Shown in pieces: positions 22,406 to 32,119 of a stretch of DNA of 64,000 bases. The notes under the pieces were generated by a model that saw only the letters and a list, made by a program, of their open reading frames with translations, did not search any database and was not told the origin of the DNA. The position numbers and the translations under genes are program-made. The stretch is from Nymphalis io. Lineage: Eukaryota > Arthropoda > Insecta > Lepidoptera > Nymphalidae. Positions within the stretch are counted from its first letter, which is position 1, and every line of letters begins with the position of its first letter. The stretch is taken from contig NC_065894.1 in assembly GCF_905147045.1 (NCBI RefSeq), positions 2,145,501 to 2,209,500 of the forward strand, written 5' to 3'.

Positions 22406-22680
22406 TTTTTTTTATAGAATAGGTTGGCGATCATGGGCCACCTGATGCTAAGTGTTTACCAACGCCTATAGACGTTTACAATAGGCATATAGGCGTTACA
22501 TTGGCATTGTAAGAAATGTTAACCATCGCTTACATCGCCAATGCGCCACCAACCTTAGAAACTAAGATGTCCCTGTAATTACACTAGCTCCCTCACAAAA
22601 TAACAAAAATACCAGTTTTGGGGTAGAATATCTAATGAGTGGGTGATATCTACCTAGACGAGCTTGCACAAAGCACCAGT
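22406..22680 (-). mobile_element. SINE family A copy with internal duplication
   Basis: Antisense from an oligo-T and ATAGAATAGGTTGGCG to AAAGCACCAGT. It has a ~30-bp insertion that duplicates the ACGCCTATAGACG region (22466-22500) and deletions in the centre (ATGTCCCTGTAATTACA). Confidence 0.85.
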
Positions 22681-22988
22681 AAAATGTGATAAGTATAAAG
22701 AAAAAAGGATGTTCATAAATATATATCGAGTTATTAATAATATTCTACTCTTTCCATGAAATATTCAATGTACAGACGTGATCCTGTTGTATTTTTATTA
22801 TACGATAATGTATTGATTCTGCTCAATCATTTCGTTTTTTATGTTTTTCTTAACAATGCCAAGTTGAGAATATGACTAAGTGGAAAAGAAATCAACCTAT
22901 TGTTGGATTTCACTTGAATACTCGAAAGTAAAGAGTAAAATTACTTAGTTTATATGGATGTATGTTTATCGATGTTAGTCTCTTTAAC

Positions 22989-23085
22989 TATCTCGTTGGT
23001 ATAGTGGCTAGATATAAGGCAGATCCCAAAGTCTTGGGATCAAACCCCAGGTCAGACCAATAAAAAGTTACTGGGATTTTTCAGT
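22989..23085 (+). mobile_element. tRNA-derived SINE fragment (family C)
   Basis: A tRNA-like head with box A TTGGTATAGTGG and box B-like GGGATCAAACCCC, followed by CAATAAAAAGTTACTGGG. It differs from family B in the head and body. A decayed piece of the same type is at 4515. Confidence 0.6.
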
Positions 23086-23104
23086 GCTAGTGTAAGTCAA
23101 GTTA

Positions 23105-23344
23105 AAAAATCTATATATTCAATATCATTTATATTTTATCAACATTAATTTATACATTAAATAAATAGATCTTACTAAAAATAGTTAGAGTATAGCTACA
23201 AGAATTATTTAGTTATGCCAAACATCTTATGGGAACAAACTTTGTTCCATTCGTTATGAATGTGGATTCTGATTATATAGATGACCTGCCAAGGCGAGCA
23301 CATGTACCACAAATACTATAAAGTTGAAATGAATAAACATTTTC

Positions 23345-23386
<42 letters not shown>

Positions 23387-23462
23387 CTTTGATTATTCGT
23401 TAATAAAATAAGATAAAAATATTTTTTCTGATTGTAATAAAAACAAAAAAAAAAAAAAACAA
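23105..23462 (+). mobile_element. LINE-tail-like repeat P with (TAAG)n end, copy 1
   Basis: Contains TATAGCTACAAGAATTATTT, CCAAACATCTTATGGGAAC, AAGGCGAGCACATG and AATGAATAAACATTTTCTG, then about ten TAAG units (23346-23386). A second copy lies at 42462-42745 with only two units. A simple-repeat 3' end is a LINE trait. No coding remnant was recognised. Confidence 0.65.
23346..23386. repeat. (TAAG)10 microsatellite
   Basis: Perfect four-base array of about ten units at the 3' side of repeat P. The paralogue at 42.66 kb has two units, so the array expanded or contracted after duplication. Confidence 0.95.
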
Positions 23463-23465
23463 AAA

Positions 23466-23751
23466 GCTGATATAGCCCAGTGGTTAGAACGCTAAGAATC
23501 ACTAACCGATGACCGTGGGTTCAAACCCCCGGGCAAGCACCACTTAATATTCATGCACTTAATTTGTGTTTATAATTCATCTCGTGCTTGCCGATGAAGA
23601 AAAACATCGTGAGGAAATCGACATGTGTCTAATATCACTGAAATTCTGTCACATGCGTATTCCACCAACCCGCATTGAAGCAGCGTGATAGAATAAGCTC
23701 CAAACCTTCTCCTTAATAGAGGAGATGAGGTCTTACTCCAGCAGTAGGAAA
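23466..23751 (+). mobile_element. SINE family B copy joined to repeat P, copy 1
   Basis: Full-length family B: a head with TAGCCCAGTGGTTAGAACGC (box A) and GTGGGTTCAAACCC (box B), then the standard body to CCAGCAGTAGGAAATT. It shares the variant CTAAGAATCACTAACCG and the A-rich junction to repeat P with the copy at 42748. This shows that the composite, not the SINE alone, was copied. Confidence 0.9.
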
Positions 23752-24185
23752 TTTAAATTTTGTTACTTTACTTTTCCTTTTTTTACTTTAGTTTTCAACT
23801 AAAAGCGTGTTACAGTTTATACAGCAGGTTTATTTATTTTTAAATAAGCTTACCTGAAAATAAAGAGAATAAAAAAACGTATAAAATAATTGTGTTAAAT
23901 TTAGGGTCGTTATACATGCATTTCGAAATTTAAAAGCGAATTTACTCTTCGGTGGTCAATTTGCGTATATTCAGTCGGTTTTTGCGTCAACTGCTATTAC
24001 TCAATTCGGTAACTATAAATTAAATCGAAATTGGCCCTGGATTGAATTTCGACGCAGTTTGTTGGAAGTTTTTTTTGCATGATTTCGTATTTGGCTTTGT
24101 TTAAGCAAACTGTTTATTTTTATGTCGTTAGTTTTTGTTAACAATACTTGAGAAATAATTTATAGATTTTAATCTAATAATAATA
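23752..24185. other. AT-rich spacer, nothing recognised
   Basis: No repeat or gene was recognised between the SINE and the mariner element. Confidence 0.4.
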
Positions 24186-25478
24186 TTAGATCCTCATATA
24201 TGAAATTGGCGTTTTGTACGGGAGGAATATAAAGTAAATTTTTTTATTGTAAAATATATTTAATTAATCAAAGTCTGCACCGTTGTTATTTATCACTTTT
24301 GTCATATCATAGGTTCATAGTTCATTGATCCCTTTACTAAAAAAACCATGGGGGTGAGAATCAATAAACTCTTTGAAGGTGGTTTGGACTGCCGCATCGG
24401 AGTTGAATTTTTTTTCTTGTAAAAAGTTGTCCAAATTCCGGAATAAATAGTAATCTGTTGGAGCAAGGTCCGGGGAATATAGTGGATGTCGCAAACATTC
24501 CAATTGTAGCTCATCTAACTTATTGGTTGTTTGTTTTGCAGTGTGTGGTTTTGCGTTGTCGTGAAGCAGCAGTGGCCTAGAGCGATTGACCAATCTCGGT
24601 TGTTTAGCAGCTAGTTCTTCCTTCATGGTTTGCAGTTGCTGACAATAGATATCTGCCGTAATCGTTTGGCCAGATTTTAGAAAGCTGTAGTGAACGACAC
24701 CGGTGCTAGTCCACCAAACACTCACGAGTATCTTTTTCTGAGTCAATTTTCGCTTAGGGCAGGATTTGGCTGGGTCTCCAGAGTTCAGCCATTGCGATGA
24801 GCGTTTCCGATTATCGTACATTACTCACTTTTCATCACAAGTAATGATTCGATTTAAAATCCTTTTATTATGTCGGTTGAACAAAGTAACACAGCAGTCG
24901 ACGCATGTTTGCAAGTTCGATTCACTCAATTCATGAGGTACCCATCGTTCAAGTTTTTTTACTTTCCTGATTTGCTTCAAATGGATTAATACAGTATTAT
25001 TACTTACCCGAAGCCTGCAGCTATCTTTGAAGTGTTTTGTGATGGATCCACTTCCACAATAGCCTTTAATTATTCATTTTTCACTTTGGTCTCCGGCCGT
25101 CCGTTCAAAACTAACCCCGGGTTTTGAAGGTTGAAATTTCCAGAACGAAAACATTGAAAAAAAAACGTACCATGCTTTCTTTTGCGACACCATCGCTGTA
25201 CACATCATTAATCCTTCGAGCTGTTTCTGCAGCACTGGTGCCAAGGTACTCGTACTCGTAAATATACCGATATTTCATGTTTTAAATTGTGCGGTAATAA
25301 GCGACGCCAAAGAAAAAAATAAAATAATGAGGAAAAAACAAATGAAAGACTGTTTTCAAAACTTAAATGTACCAGCTAAATAAATTTATAAATTTGAATT
25401 TGGAATTCTTAAGCAAAGAGATATTTGTAAGTTGTGTAAGAGTACGACAAAACGCTAATTTCATATGTAAGGACCTAA
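24186..25478 (-). mobile_element. mariner transposon, both ends present (about 1.29 kb)
   Basis: The left end TTAGATCCTCATATATGAAA and the complement of the right end TTAGGTCCTTACATATGAAA are imperfect terminal inverted repeats of about 30 bp, with AATTGGCGTTTTGT against AATTAGCGTTTTGT continuing inward. Both ends abut TA, the mariner target duplication (24184-24185 and 25479-25480). The length is the family's usual ~1.3 kb and one transposase gene fills most of it on the minus strand. Confidence 0.93.
24264..25278 (-). pseudogene. mariner transposase, inactivated
   Basis: A DD34D transposase that would cut and paste the element at TA sites. The start ATG lies at 25276-25278 (MKYRYIYEYEYLGTS), followed by the helix-turn-helix region. 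In the C-terminal half the first catalytic Asp is in ITCDEK, the second in LLHDNAKPH, and the third in SPDLAPTDYYLF exactly 34 residues later. So the triad is present, but the gene is dead. Stops replace residues just after ITCDEK (24825-24827) and at 24315-24317. The N-terminal half shifts frame at a nine-A tract near 25156-25165 and has further lesions. The longest intact piece is 168 codons (24315-24821). The C-terminus VINNNGADFD ends at TAA 24264-24266. Confidence 0.93.
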
Positions 25479-27115
25479 TATTATTTCATTTTAAAAATGT
25501 ATGTATCTTCACGTTATCTTTTTATTTTTAAAATTACATATTATGTTGTTAATTTGCAAAAGCTTAAATATTTGCGGAATTTTATCATAGAAACAAAAGT
25601 TCCTTACAAAAGGAAGGATGAATTGACGGCGACGGGGAGTTTGTGTTAAAAGTTTTTCTTATCGTCTATTAATTATGACGTAATTGACAATTTAATATGA
25701 CAGCAAACGTCATATTGAAAAACCTGTTAAAGATAAGTTGGTACAGAAAATATTCGTACCTCATTAATATTTTTTTACCTTATTTTTTAATTAAAATGAA
25801 TTGCCTTTTTTCGAAATATTATGTAGTTATTTTAGAATTACGCTGTAGCATGTTATATTCCAATTTATTGAAGGTTATTCAAGTAGGCACATAGTTTTTA
25901 ATATACAATTTACCTTTATAAGGGTATTATTTATAACTACATCAAGGTCACATCATTACGCTTTAAAGGCTTCAGGCTTTTTATAATAGTGATTACTTAA
26001 TCTGAAAACTAAAAACTTTTTCAATATAATAAAATGTAGGTAAAAATAATGAAAAAAAAAATATCAATCTCTATAAAATCTAGCCTATAAATAAAATATA
26101 CTGGAATCTCGTTACAGAAATCGATTAAGAGATTGGAGTGGAAAAAGTGGTGTAAAATTAATAAGGGCCTCTACGAACCCAACCACGGACGCAACGATAG
26201 TGGTCGCTTTTGGGTTAATTAATTAACCGGGCGATTGCTTTCAGCGATATTATATTTTTGCGAGTTCATGATTCTTTTATAGGACCAATCTTTTACGTGG
26301 ATTGGACACGAAATCGGTTATCGATTTTAAGCTGTATTATTAGTTAATAAGGTTCATTATTTAACGTTTCTTATTTTTAATGGAGCGATATTTTTATAAG
26401 TATAATAATGTTCCGCAAAATAAAAAATATGTAATCTTAATGATTACGTCCTAATTGTGTCTGGATGAATAAAAAGAAAATTTATTGCAGGACTTAAAAT
26501 TACTTTTTTTTATATTAATAAAAATTAATATTTTTTTAATTATTGACAACAAAAAAAACTTACCTGTTTTTTTGTAACTATTGTTGTTTATTGTTGTTTT
26601 TTTGTAACTATATTTAGTACTAACAATGTAATGTATTATATAACACAGTAAATATTGGAAAGCATCTATATGTTTCCTACTAATATCCAAATAATTAAAC
26701 TTTACTTTATTGCATCACATATTAGTAAGTAAAGCAATATTATCTTGTATGTAAATGTCCAAATGCTGGGCAAATACTTGCCTGCCTGCTGGAAAAAGAA
26801 TGCACCGTTTACCTTGGTAAAGAATTTGCTAGTTTCTCCTTGTTTCGACCGTCTCCCCTTTGAAGACTCTTTAACAATAGCTGCAGAGAGCCATGGCACT
26901 TATGAAAGTTCTTTCGGGTGAGTTTATAGCGATAAGATTAATTATTCACGCGAGTCAGAGTGGTATAGCCAACGCTTTACGGTTGTTAACACATTAGAGA
27001 ATGTTAAATTTACAATTCCCATAAAGGTGCGGCGCTAGGCATCGTACAAAAATACACTTTCCATTTAATATTGAAATCTGAGTTAGGTGAAGTCATTAAT
27101 TTTATCAAACATTTT
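25479..27115. other. Spacer with candidate unique regulatory stretch at 26150-26330
   Basis: Mostly AT-rich. A 16-bp unit (GTTTTTTTGTAACTAT) occurs twice at 26566-26612. A GC-richer unique stretch at 26150-26330 is listed under findings. No coding exon was recognised; small frames at 25697-25894 and 26702-26899 lack features. Confidence 0.4.
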
Positions 27116-27402
27116 AATGGTGGTAGGGCTTTGTGCAAAGCTGGTCTGGGTAAGTAGTACCCACTTATCAGACATTCTACCGCAACACAGCAGTACTTGG
27201 TATTGTTGTGATCTGGTTAAAAGGTTGAGTGAGCCAGTGTAATCACAGACACAAGGGACATAATATCTCAGTACCCAAGGTTAATGGCGTTTGGCGATGT
27301 AAGCTATGGTTAGCATTTCTTACATTGCCAATATCTATGTGCGTTGGCGCCCAGTTACCATCAGGCGGCCCATTTGCTCGTCGGCCTACCTATAATATAA
27401 AA
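27116..27402 (+). mobile_element. SINE family A copy, full length, moderately diverged
   Basis: From TAATGGTGGTAGGGCTTTGTG to CTATAATATAAAAAATAAAA with all blocks in order. About a tenth of positions differ from the young copies by eye. Confidence 0.9.
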
Positions 27403-28056
27403 AATAAAATAATTTACCATTTTAATTTTGTTTTTTCTTTTAGTTGAAAAGTTATTACTGGCACTGTACATCTTAGATTTCTTAGTTGATAGCATTTTAT
27501 ATAAGGTATAGATGAATTAAATCAGATTTGTTATAATATCGATGCGAAGGTGATCTTTAATCTTTAAAAAAGTGCACCAGTCTAAAACAATCAATTTGAA
27601 GAAAAAAAAACAAATTATGTAATGTTGGTCAAGTACAATAAATTAACCAAATCTTTTAATATTTTGATAAAATACAAGCCCTGCATAATATTTAATAAAT
27701 ATATACATTTTTGTATGTTCTATATTATTTGAAAAAAACTTGCAAGCAAATATAAATAAAACATCGATTACATGTTTGACTTTTTATTTTTTTAGATTTT
27801 ATTTTATTAGAATTCAATAACACCCGTATCTGTTCGTGTCGGTTGTGTTTTGTTCAAGTAAACTAAAGGCGTGCAACCACGGAACCGCATTGAATCGCGT
27901 CGATCGGTCGCTACGTGCCTGGTTTTCACATTCTATAATTGAAGTCGTCATTGATAGTTATTCGAATATATTCAAATAAACAAACCGATTCGAATCGTAT
28001 TTTTTTTGTTATATTAAAATATTTTTTTTATTTTAAATTATTAAAGCCATAACTTA
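27403..28056. other. AT-rich spacer with a CpG-richer stretch at 27865-27930
   Basis: The stretch AACCACGGAACCGCATTG, then CGCGTCGATCGGTCGCTACG stands out as unique and CpG-bearing in AT-rich DNA. No other feature was recognised. Confidence 0.4.
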
Positions 28057-28124
28057 TTACTGCTACACAGCAATACTCAGTACTGTTGTGTTTTACAGAT
28101 GATCCAGTGTAACTAAAGCCACAA
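28057..28124 (+). mobile_element. SINE family A fragment (middle part)
   Basis: TACTGCTACACAGCAATACT through ATCCAGTGTAACTAAAGCCAC ends abruptly at 28124, where a coding-like segment begins. A family A 3' end reappears at 28380, so foreign DNA may interrupt one SINE. Confidence 0.6.
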
Positions 28125-28229
28125 GAGGCTTTCGCCTTCAAGTGGTTGCACGGCGAGACCAAGGATTCGGCCGTGTACCGCTGCCACTTGTTCCGCTGTC
28201 ACATCGCTGAAGATAAAGATAATAATTGA
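28125..28229 (+). pseudogene. Coding-like segment resembling the end of a PTB/PID domain
   Basis: 34 codons and a stop in one frame read EAFAFKWLHGETKD then SAVYRCHLFRCHIAEDKDNN. Codons are GC-rich with G/C at third positions (TTC GCC TTC AAG TGG TTG CAC GGC), very unlike the surrounding DNA. An aromatic-F block followed by VYRCHLFRC recalls the late beta strands of PTB domains (CHxFxC pattern). There is no start codon, and upstream is SINE sequence. It may be an isolated terminal exon, a retrocopied scrap or an exon caught by a mobile element. The family assignment is by eye only. Confidence 0.4.
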
Positions 28230-28379
28230 AGATGCTTTTAAGTAATGGGCAGTTGTGAGTTTTTGAGTTGATTACTTATTCATGTGCATACGTCAGTCAT
28301 CGTTAGATGTAGACAATCCTACTTTTCAATGTTGCCGGTGTCACCGGCTATGGAAGGACCGGGTAATACTTTTTTAATA

Positions 28380-28437
28380 TGTGTGGTGATCATTTACCCT
28401 CAGATTGCCCATTTGTTCGTCTACCTATCATAATAAA
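28380..28437 (+). mobile_element. SINE family A 3'-end fragment
   Basis: TGTGTGGTGATCATTTACCC, CAGATTGCCCATTTG, TCGTCTACCTATCATAATAAA is the family A tail. It could be the right half of the copy broken at 28124. Confidence 0.6.
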
Positions 28438-28465
28438 CAGAATGTAGATCTGGTTTGTGGACACC

Positions 28466-28723
28466 AACTGTTAATGTCCCACTGCTGGACTAAGGCCTCC
28501 TCTCCTTTTTGAGGAGAAAGTTTGGAGCTTATTCCACCACGCTGCTCCAATGCGGGTTGATAAAATACACATGTGGCAGAATTTAATGAAATAAAACACA
28601 TGCAGGTTTCTTCACGATGTTTTCCTTCACCGTCAAGCACGAGATGAATAATTAACACGAAGTTTGAACCCACGATCATCGGTTAAGATTCACGCGTTCT
28701 AAGCACTAGGCCATCTTGGCATC
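28466..28723 (-). mobile_element. SINE family B copy
   Basis: Antisense from GTTAATGTCCCACTGCTGGA to the head (TTGAACCCACGATCATCGG, CACTAGGCCATCTTGGC). Nearly complete, with a short deletion around AATAATTAACACGAAG that removes part of the middle. Confidence 0.92.
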
Positions 28724-29092
28724 TCATTACGTCAAAAATAATTTTAGCTCAATAATTATATTCTGAGAGTTGAAGTTATATTCACAGTTAAGACATCTAG
28801 TAATTTAATTAATATAACCTAACTGATTAGATTATACAGCCTAGTTAGATCAATCGACCATAGAGTGTTAAATTAATGATAATTTGCTAACGACAAGCAT
28901 ATCGATTCAATTAATCTTAAGTATAAAGTAGTTGCTGTTTAATTTGAATCCTTCAAATGCACTTTGAATTTCAAAGTCTAGGGCTCTATAAAATAGCTTA
29001 TCTGTTTACTATTATATATCTTAAAAAAATAATTACCTATAATAAAAATTATTTAAATACACAACAGAATATACTCTATAATTTTTATTTTT
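28724..29092. other. AT-rich spacer, nothing recognised
   Basis: No gene or repeat was recognised. Confidence 0.4.
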
Positions 29093-29319
29093 ACTGGTGG
29101 TAGAGCTTTGTGCAAACTCGTCTGGGTAGGTACCACCCACTTATCAGATATTCTACCGCAAAACAGCAGTACTTGGTATTGTTGTGTTTCGGTCTGAAGG
29201 GTGAGTGAGCCAATGTAATTACAGGCACAAGGGACATAACATATTAGTTCCCAAGGTTGGTGGTATAAGCGATGGTTAACATTTCTTACAATGCCAACGT
29301 CTATTCTGTATAAAAAAAT
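29093..29319 (+). mobile_element. SINE family A copy with two internal deletions
   Basis: The head ACTGGTGGTAGAGC and the tail ATTCTGTATAAAAAAA are both present. GCGCATTGG-type sequence is deleted at ~29262, and about 55 bp between AACGTCT and ATTCTG is missing. Confidence 0.9.
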
Positions 29320-29767
29320 TAACACCTAAAGCTTACGTATATATAACGTTTGAAAGACTTGCAGTACTACTCAGTTTAGTTTTTTTAGTTTTTTTGTATT
29401 AGTTGCAGACGCGAGGTTTTACTTTAGTCACATTGGTGATTACGAGCTTTGATATAGTTTAATGTAAAAAAACATTATACACTTCAATTATGTGTGTATG
29501 TATAAATTAAGATCAAATTAATGTCTTTTATTTAATAATTGTCTCTAGTCTTACTAATGAAATTGAGCTATGATTGTATTTCAAGTCTTTATGTTGATTG
29601 TTTTATTGTTTATATTAATTTATATGTTTTAAATTTTTTTAACTTTTATTGTTTTTAAGTATTTATTGATGAAAAGAAAAGACTTAATGTTTAGATATCA
29701 AACTTCAAATTTAAATTGTAAAGATGTGTGCATCTAGAAACTTTAATTTTATATTTTACTCATGTTT
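29320..29767. other. AT-rich spacer, nothing recognised
   Basis: No gene or repeat was recognised. Confidence 0.4.
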
Positions 29768-30064
29768 ACTGGTGGTAGGGCTTTGTGCAAGCTCGTCTGG
29801 GTAGGTACCACCCACTCATCAGATATTCTACCGCAAAACAGCAATACATGATATTGTTGTGTTCCGGTTTGAAGGGTGAGTGAGCCAGTGTAATTACAGG
29901 CACAAGGGACATAAAATCTTAGTTCCCAAGGTTGGTGGCGCATTGGATATGTAAGCGATGGTTGACATTTCTTACAATGCCAATGTCTAAGAGCGTTGGT
30001 GACCACTTACCATCAGGTGGCCCATATGCGCGTCCGCCTTCCTATTCTATAAAAAAAAAAAAAA
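29768..30064 (+). mobile_element. SINE family A, full length, subfamily A2
   Basis: Complete from ACTGGTGGTAGGGC to a 14-A tail. It carries the A2 marks TTGGATATGTAAGCG and CTAAGAGCGTTGG and differs from the A2 copy at 53.2 kb at about two positions. The antisense open frame across it is the same spurious peptide found in other A copies. Confidence 0.95.
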
Positions 30065-30214
30065 GTTTCGTTTCTGTTTTTTATCTCTTCCTTTTGTAGC
30101 AAATAATAGTAATTAGTGTAAAAATTATTTAACATTAACTTGGGATGTAATATAATTGTATGTATGTAAGAATGACCCAGATTGACAGAAAAATCACGAA
30201 GAAATATTAAACAT

Positions 30215-30403
30215 TTACTAGGTAGGTCCTTGCGCATGTCCGTCTGGACAGGTACCTAAAGGCAAAAGGGATATGACATCTTCATTCCTAATATTGTTTG
30301 GGCGCATTGGCGATGTAAGGAACGGTGATACATGACAAGACACAATGACATTACGAATGTCTATGGACGGTGGTGACCACTTAACATCGGGTATAACAAA
30401 AAA
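30215..30403 (+). mobile_element. SINE family A copy, internally deleted
   Basis: The head (ACTAGGTAGGTCCTTG, CGTCTGGACAGGTACC) is joined to the second half (GCAAAAGGGATATGACATC) with the centre lost, and it ends in a nine-A run. It lies directly after the A2 copy. Confidence 0.7.
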
Positions 30404-30600
30404 AAACATCCCTCATATCGCCAATGCACCGACTGGCCAAATTTCAAATCATAATACAACGAGACTGCATACCAACACACTTCACAACAATACCATTCTA
30501 AAAGGTGAGGATTGAACTTATTGTTCCATTAACCTTTGAACACATCAATATTAATTAATCGACAATTTAATCATTATATCACTAAAAGCAATACAAAGCG

Positions 30601-30906
30601 AGCGAGCCGAGATGGCCCAGTGGTAAGAACGCGGGAATCCTAACCGATGATCGTGGGTTCAAACCCGGGCAAGCACCACTGGATTTTCATGTGCTTAATT
30701 TGCGATTATAATTCATCTCGTGCTTTACGGTGAAGGAAAACATCGTGAGTAAACCTGCATGTGTCTAATTTCACTGAAATTCTGCCACATGTGTATTCCA
30801 CCAACCCGCATTGGAGCAGCGTGGTGGAATAAGCTCCAAACCTTCTCCTCAAAAAGAGGAGAGGAGGCCTTTAGCCCAGCAGTGGGACATTCACAGGCTG
30901 TTACGG
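30601..30906 (+). mobile_element. SINE family B, full length, with perfect 11-bp target duplication
   Basis: Flanked by AATACAAAGCG at 30590-30600 and 30907-30917. It starts with the tRNA-like head: box A TGGCCCAGTGG and box B GGGTTCAAACCC. The body (CTCGTGCTTTACGGTGAAGG, ATCGTGAG, TGCCACATGTGTATTCC, GCATTGGAGCAGCGTGG) and the 3' end GGGACATTCACAGGCTGTTA are complete. There is no poly(A) tail. The organisation matches Metulj-type SINEs of butterflies. It is the reference copy for the other B entries. Confidence 0.97.
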
Positions 30907-31027
30907 AATACAAAGCGTATTGCTGGTAATTTTGTTTCAAGGATATTAGGTCAGCGTTACATTTGAATTTTGTGGTGTTATAGTACTTTATTATATAAAA
31001 ACTCATCATCTCTTTCATTTGAAGTTA

Positions 31028-31085
31028 GAATGATGAGTGGATTGTTCCTACCCAGATGGGTTTACAAAGTGCTACCACCAAGTAT
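31028..31085 (-). mobile_element. SINE family A 5'-end fragment
   Basis: GATGAGTGGATTGTTCCTAC, CCAGATGGGTTTACAAAGTG, CTACCACCAAGT is the antisense of the family A head. Confidence 0.65.
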
Positions 31086-31469
31086 TTTCAATTCAATATT
31101 TGTTGCTGCATTTTGATTTATTTTCAAAATAAGTGTTTAGCAATTTAATATTTAAACTGTCGAGCTCAAATTCAAAACCGCATCGTATACATTGAAACTT
31201 GATAAAACCCAAACTCAATTATTTGTTCTAGTTAAATTTTGGTACAGAATTTCCGATCAACATTTTTCGGCTTTCAAATATCGACATGAGTTTATTTGAC
31301 GTGAACATTACGTTTTGACGTGAATATATAAGATTTTTTAATAGAAAAAAATAAATTTTATGATTTAGCTATTCTTCTAACCGACGTAAAATGTCACAAT
31401 AACAAAGTTACACGCTAAACTTTTGAGGACTGTTTATCTCATTTTTCTTATGACGAAATATAGGTTTTC

Positions 31470-31762
31470 TTATCATATAAGTCGGTGGACGGAAAGACGG
31501 GCCACCGGACCACCACCCACAAATATTGGCCCCGTGAGAAATATTTACCATTTCTTTCATTTGCGCCACCATTGGAAACTGAGATGTTATATCCCTTGTG
31601 CCTACAGTTACACTGGCCCAATTATCCTTCAAATCAAAACACAAAAATACGTAGTATTACAGTTTGGCGATAGGATATATAATAAGTGGGTATAAAAGTG
31701 GAAATATATAATAGTGAGGTACTTACTCAGGCAGGTTTGCACAAAGCCCTAACACGAAGTAT
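31470..31762 (-). mobile_element. SINE family A copy, old
   Basis: All blocks can be followed in antisense from AAGTCGGTGGACGGAAAG to GCACAAAGCCCTAACACGAAG, with an extra ~25 bp near 31700. Overlapping open frames on both strands are by-products. Confidence 0.75.
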
Positions 31763-31887
31763 GTATATATACCTCCAATGTCCTTTACTAACTCACTTTA
31801 ATTTTACTACAATATAAATTGGACAATGTATTATATTAGCTTTTATAACAGTACTTAGTTTTTAGTTAAAGGTAATAAATTATAGCA

Positions 31888-32119
31888 TTATTATTATTAT
31901 TATATTTTTATTTTACATTTCCTCTCGTATGAGGTAACAAAAACTTAGCCGTAGCCAAGCGCGAGTAGGGTCTATGTGATTGTATAGGAAGATGAGATAT
32001 ATGAAGTCGTAAGGAACTTGCGAGTGAGGCGGCATGTGTTCAGGATGATTGCTTTTTGGAGTAAATTATGAGTATGTTGAGGAACCTGTACCATTATATT
32101 ATATTATTATTATTATTTC
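31888..32119 (+). mobile_element. Possible LINE 3' UTR flanked by (ATT)n
   Basis: A GC-richer 200-bp block (GTATGAGGTAACAAAAAC, AAGCGCGAGTAGGGTC, GAGGCGGCATGTGTTC) sits between two ATT arrays (31888-31906 and 32100-32118). A unique block ending in a trinucleotide array is LINE-like. No coding remnant was recognised. Confidence 0.35.

Noticed and set aside
22989..23060. tRNA-like sequence with box A and box B
   Set aside because: Stems do not pair properly and a SINE-type body follows, so it is a tRNA-derived SINE fragment.
23346..23386. Possible CRISPR-like array
   Set aside because: It is a pure four-base microsatellite without spacers; this is eukaryotic DNA.
23466..23540. tRNA-like sequence with both pol III boxes
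   Set aside because: It is the head of SINE B, followed by the SINE body; the same holds for 30601, 42748 and the minus-strand copies. The cloverleaf is incomplete.
24302..24514. 70-codon minus-strand frame in the mariner
   Set aside because: Out of frame with the transposase, which occupies the same bases in another frame.
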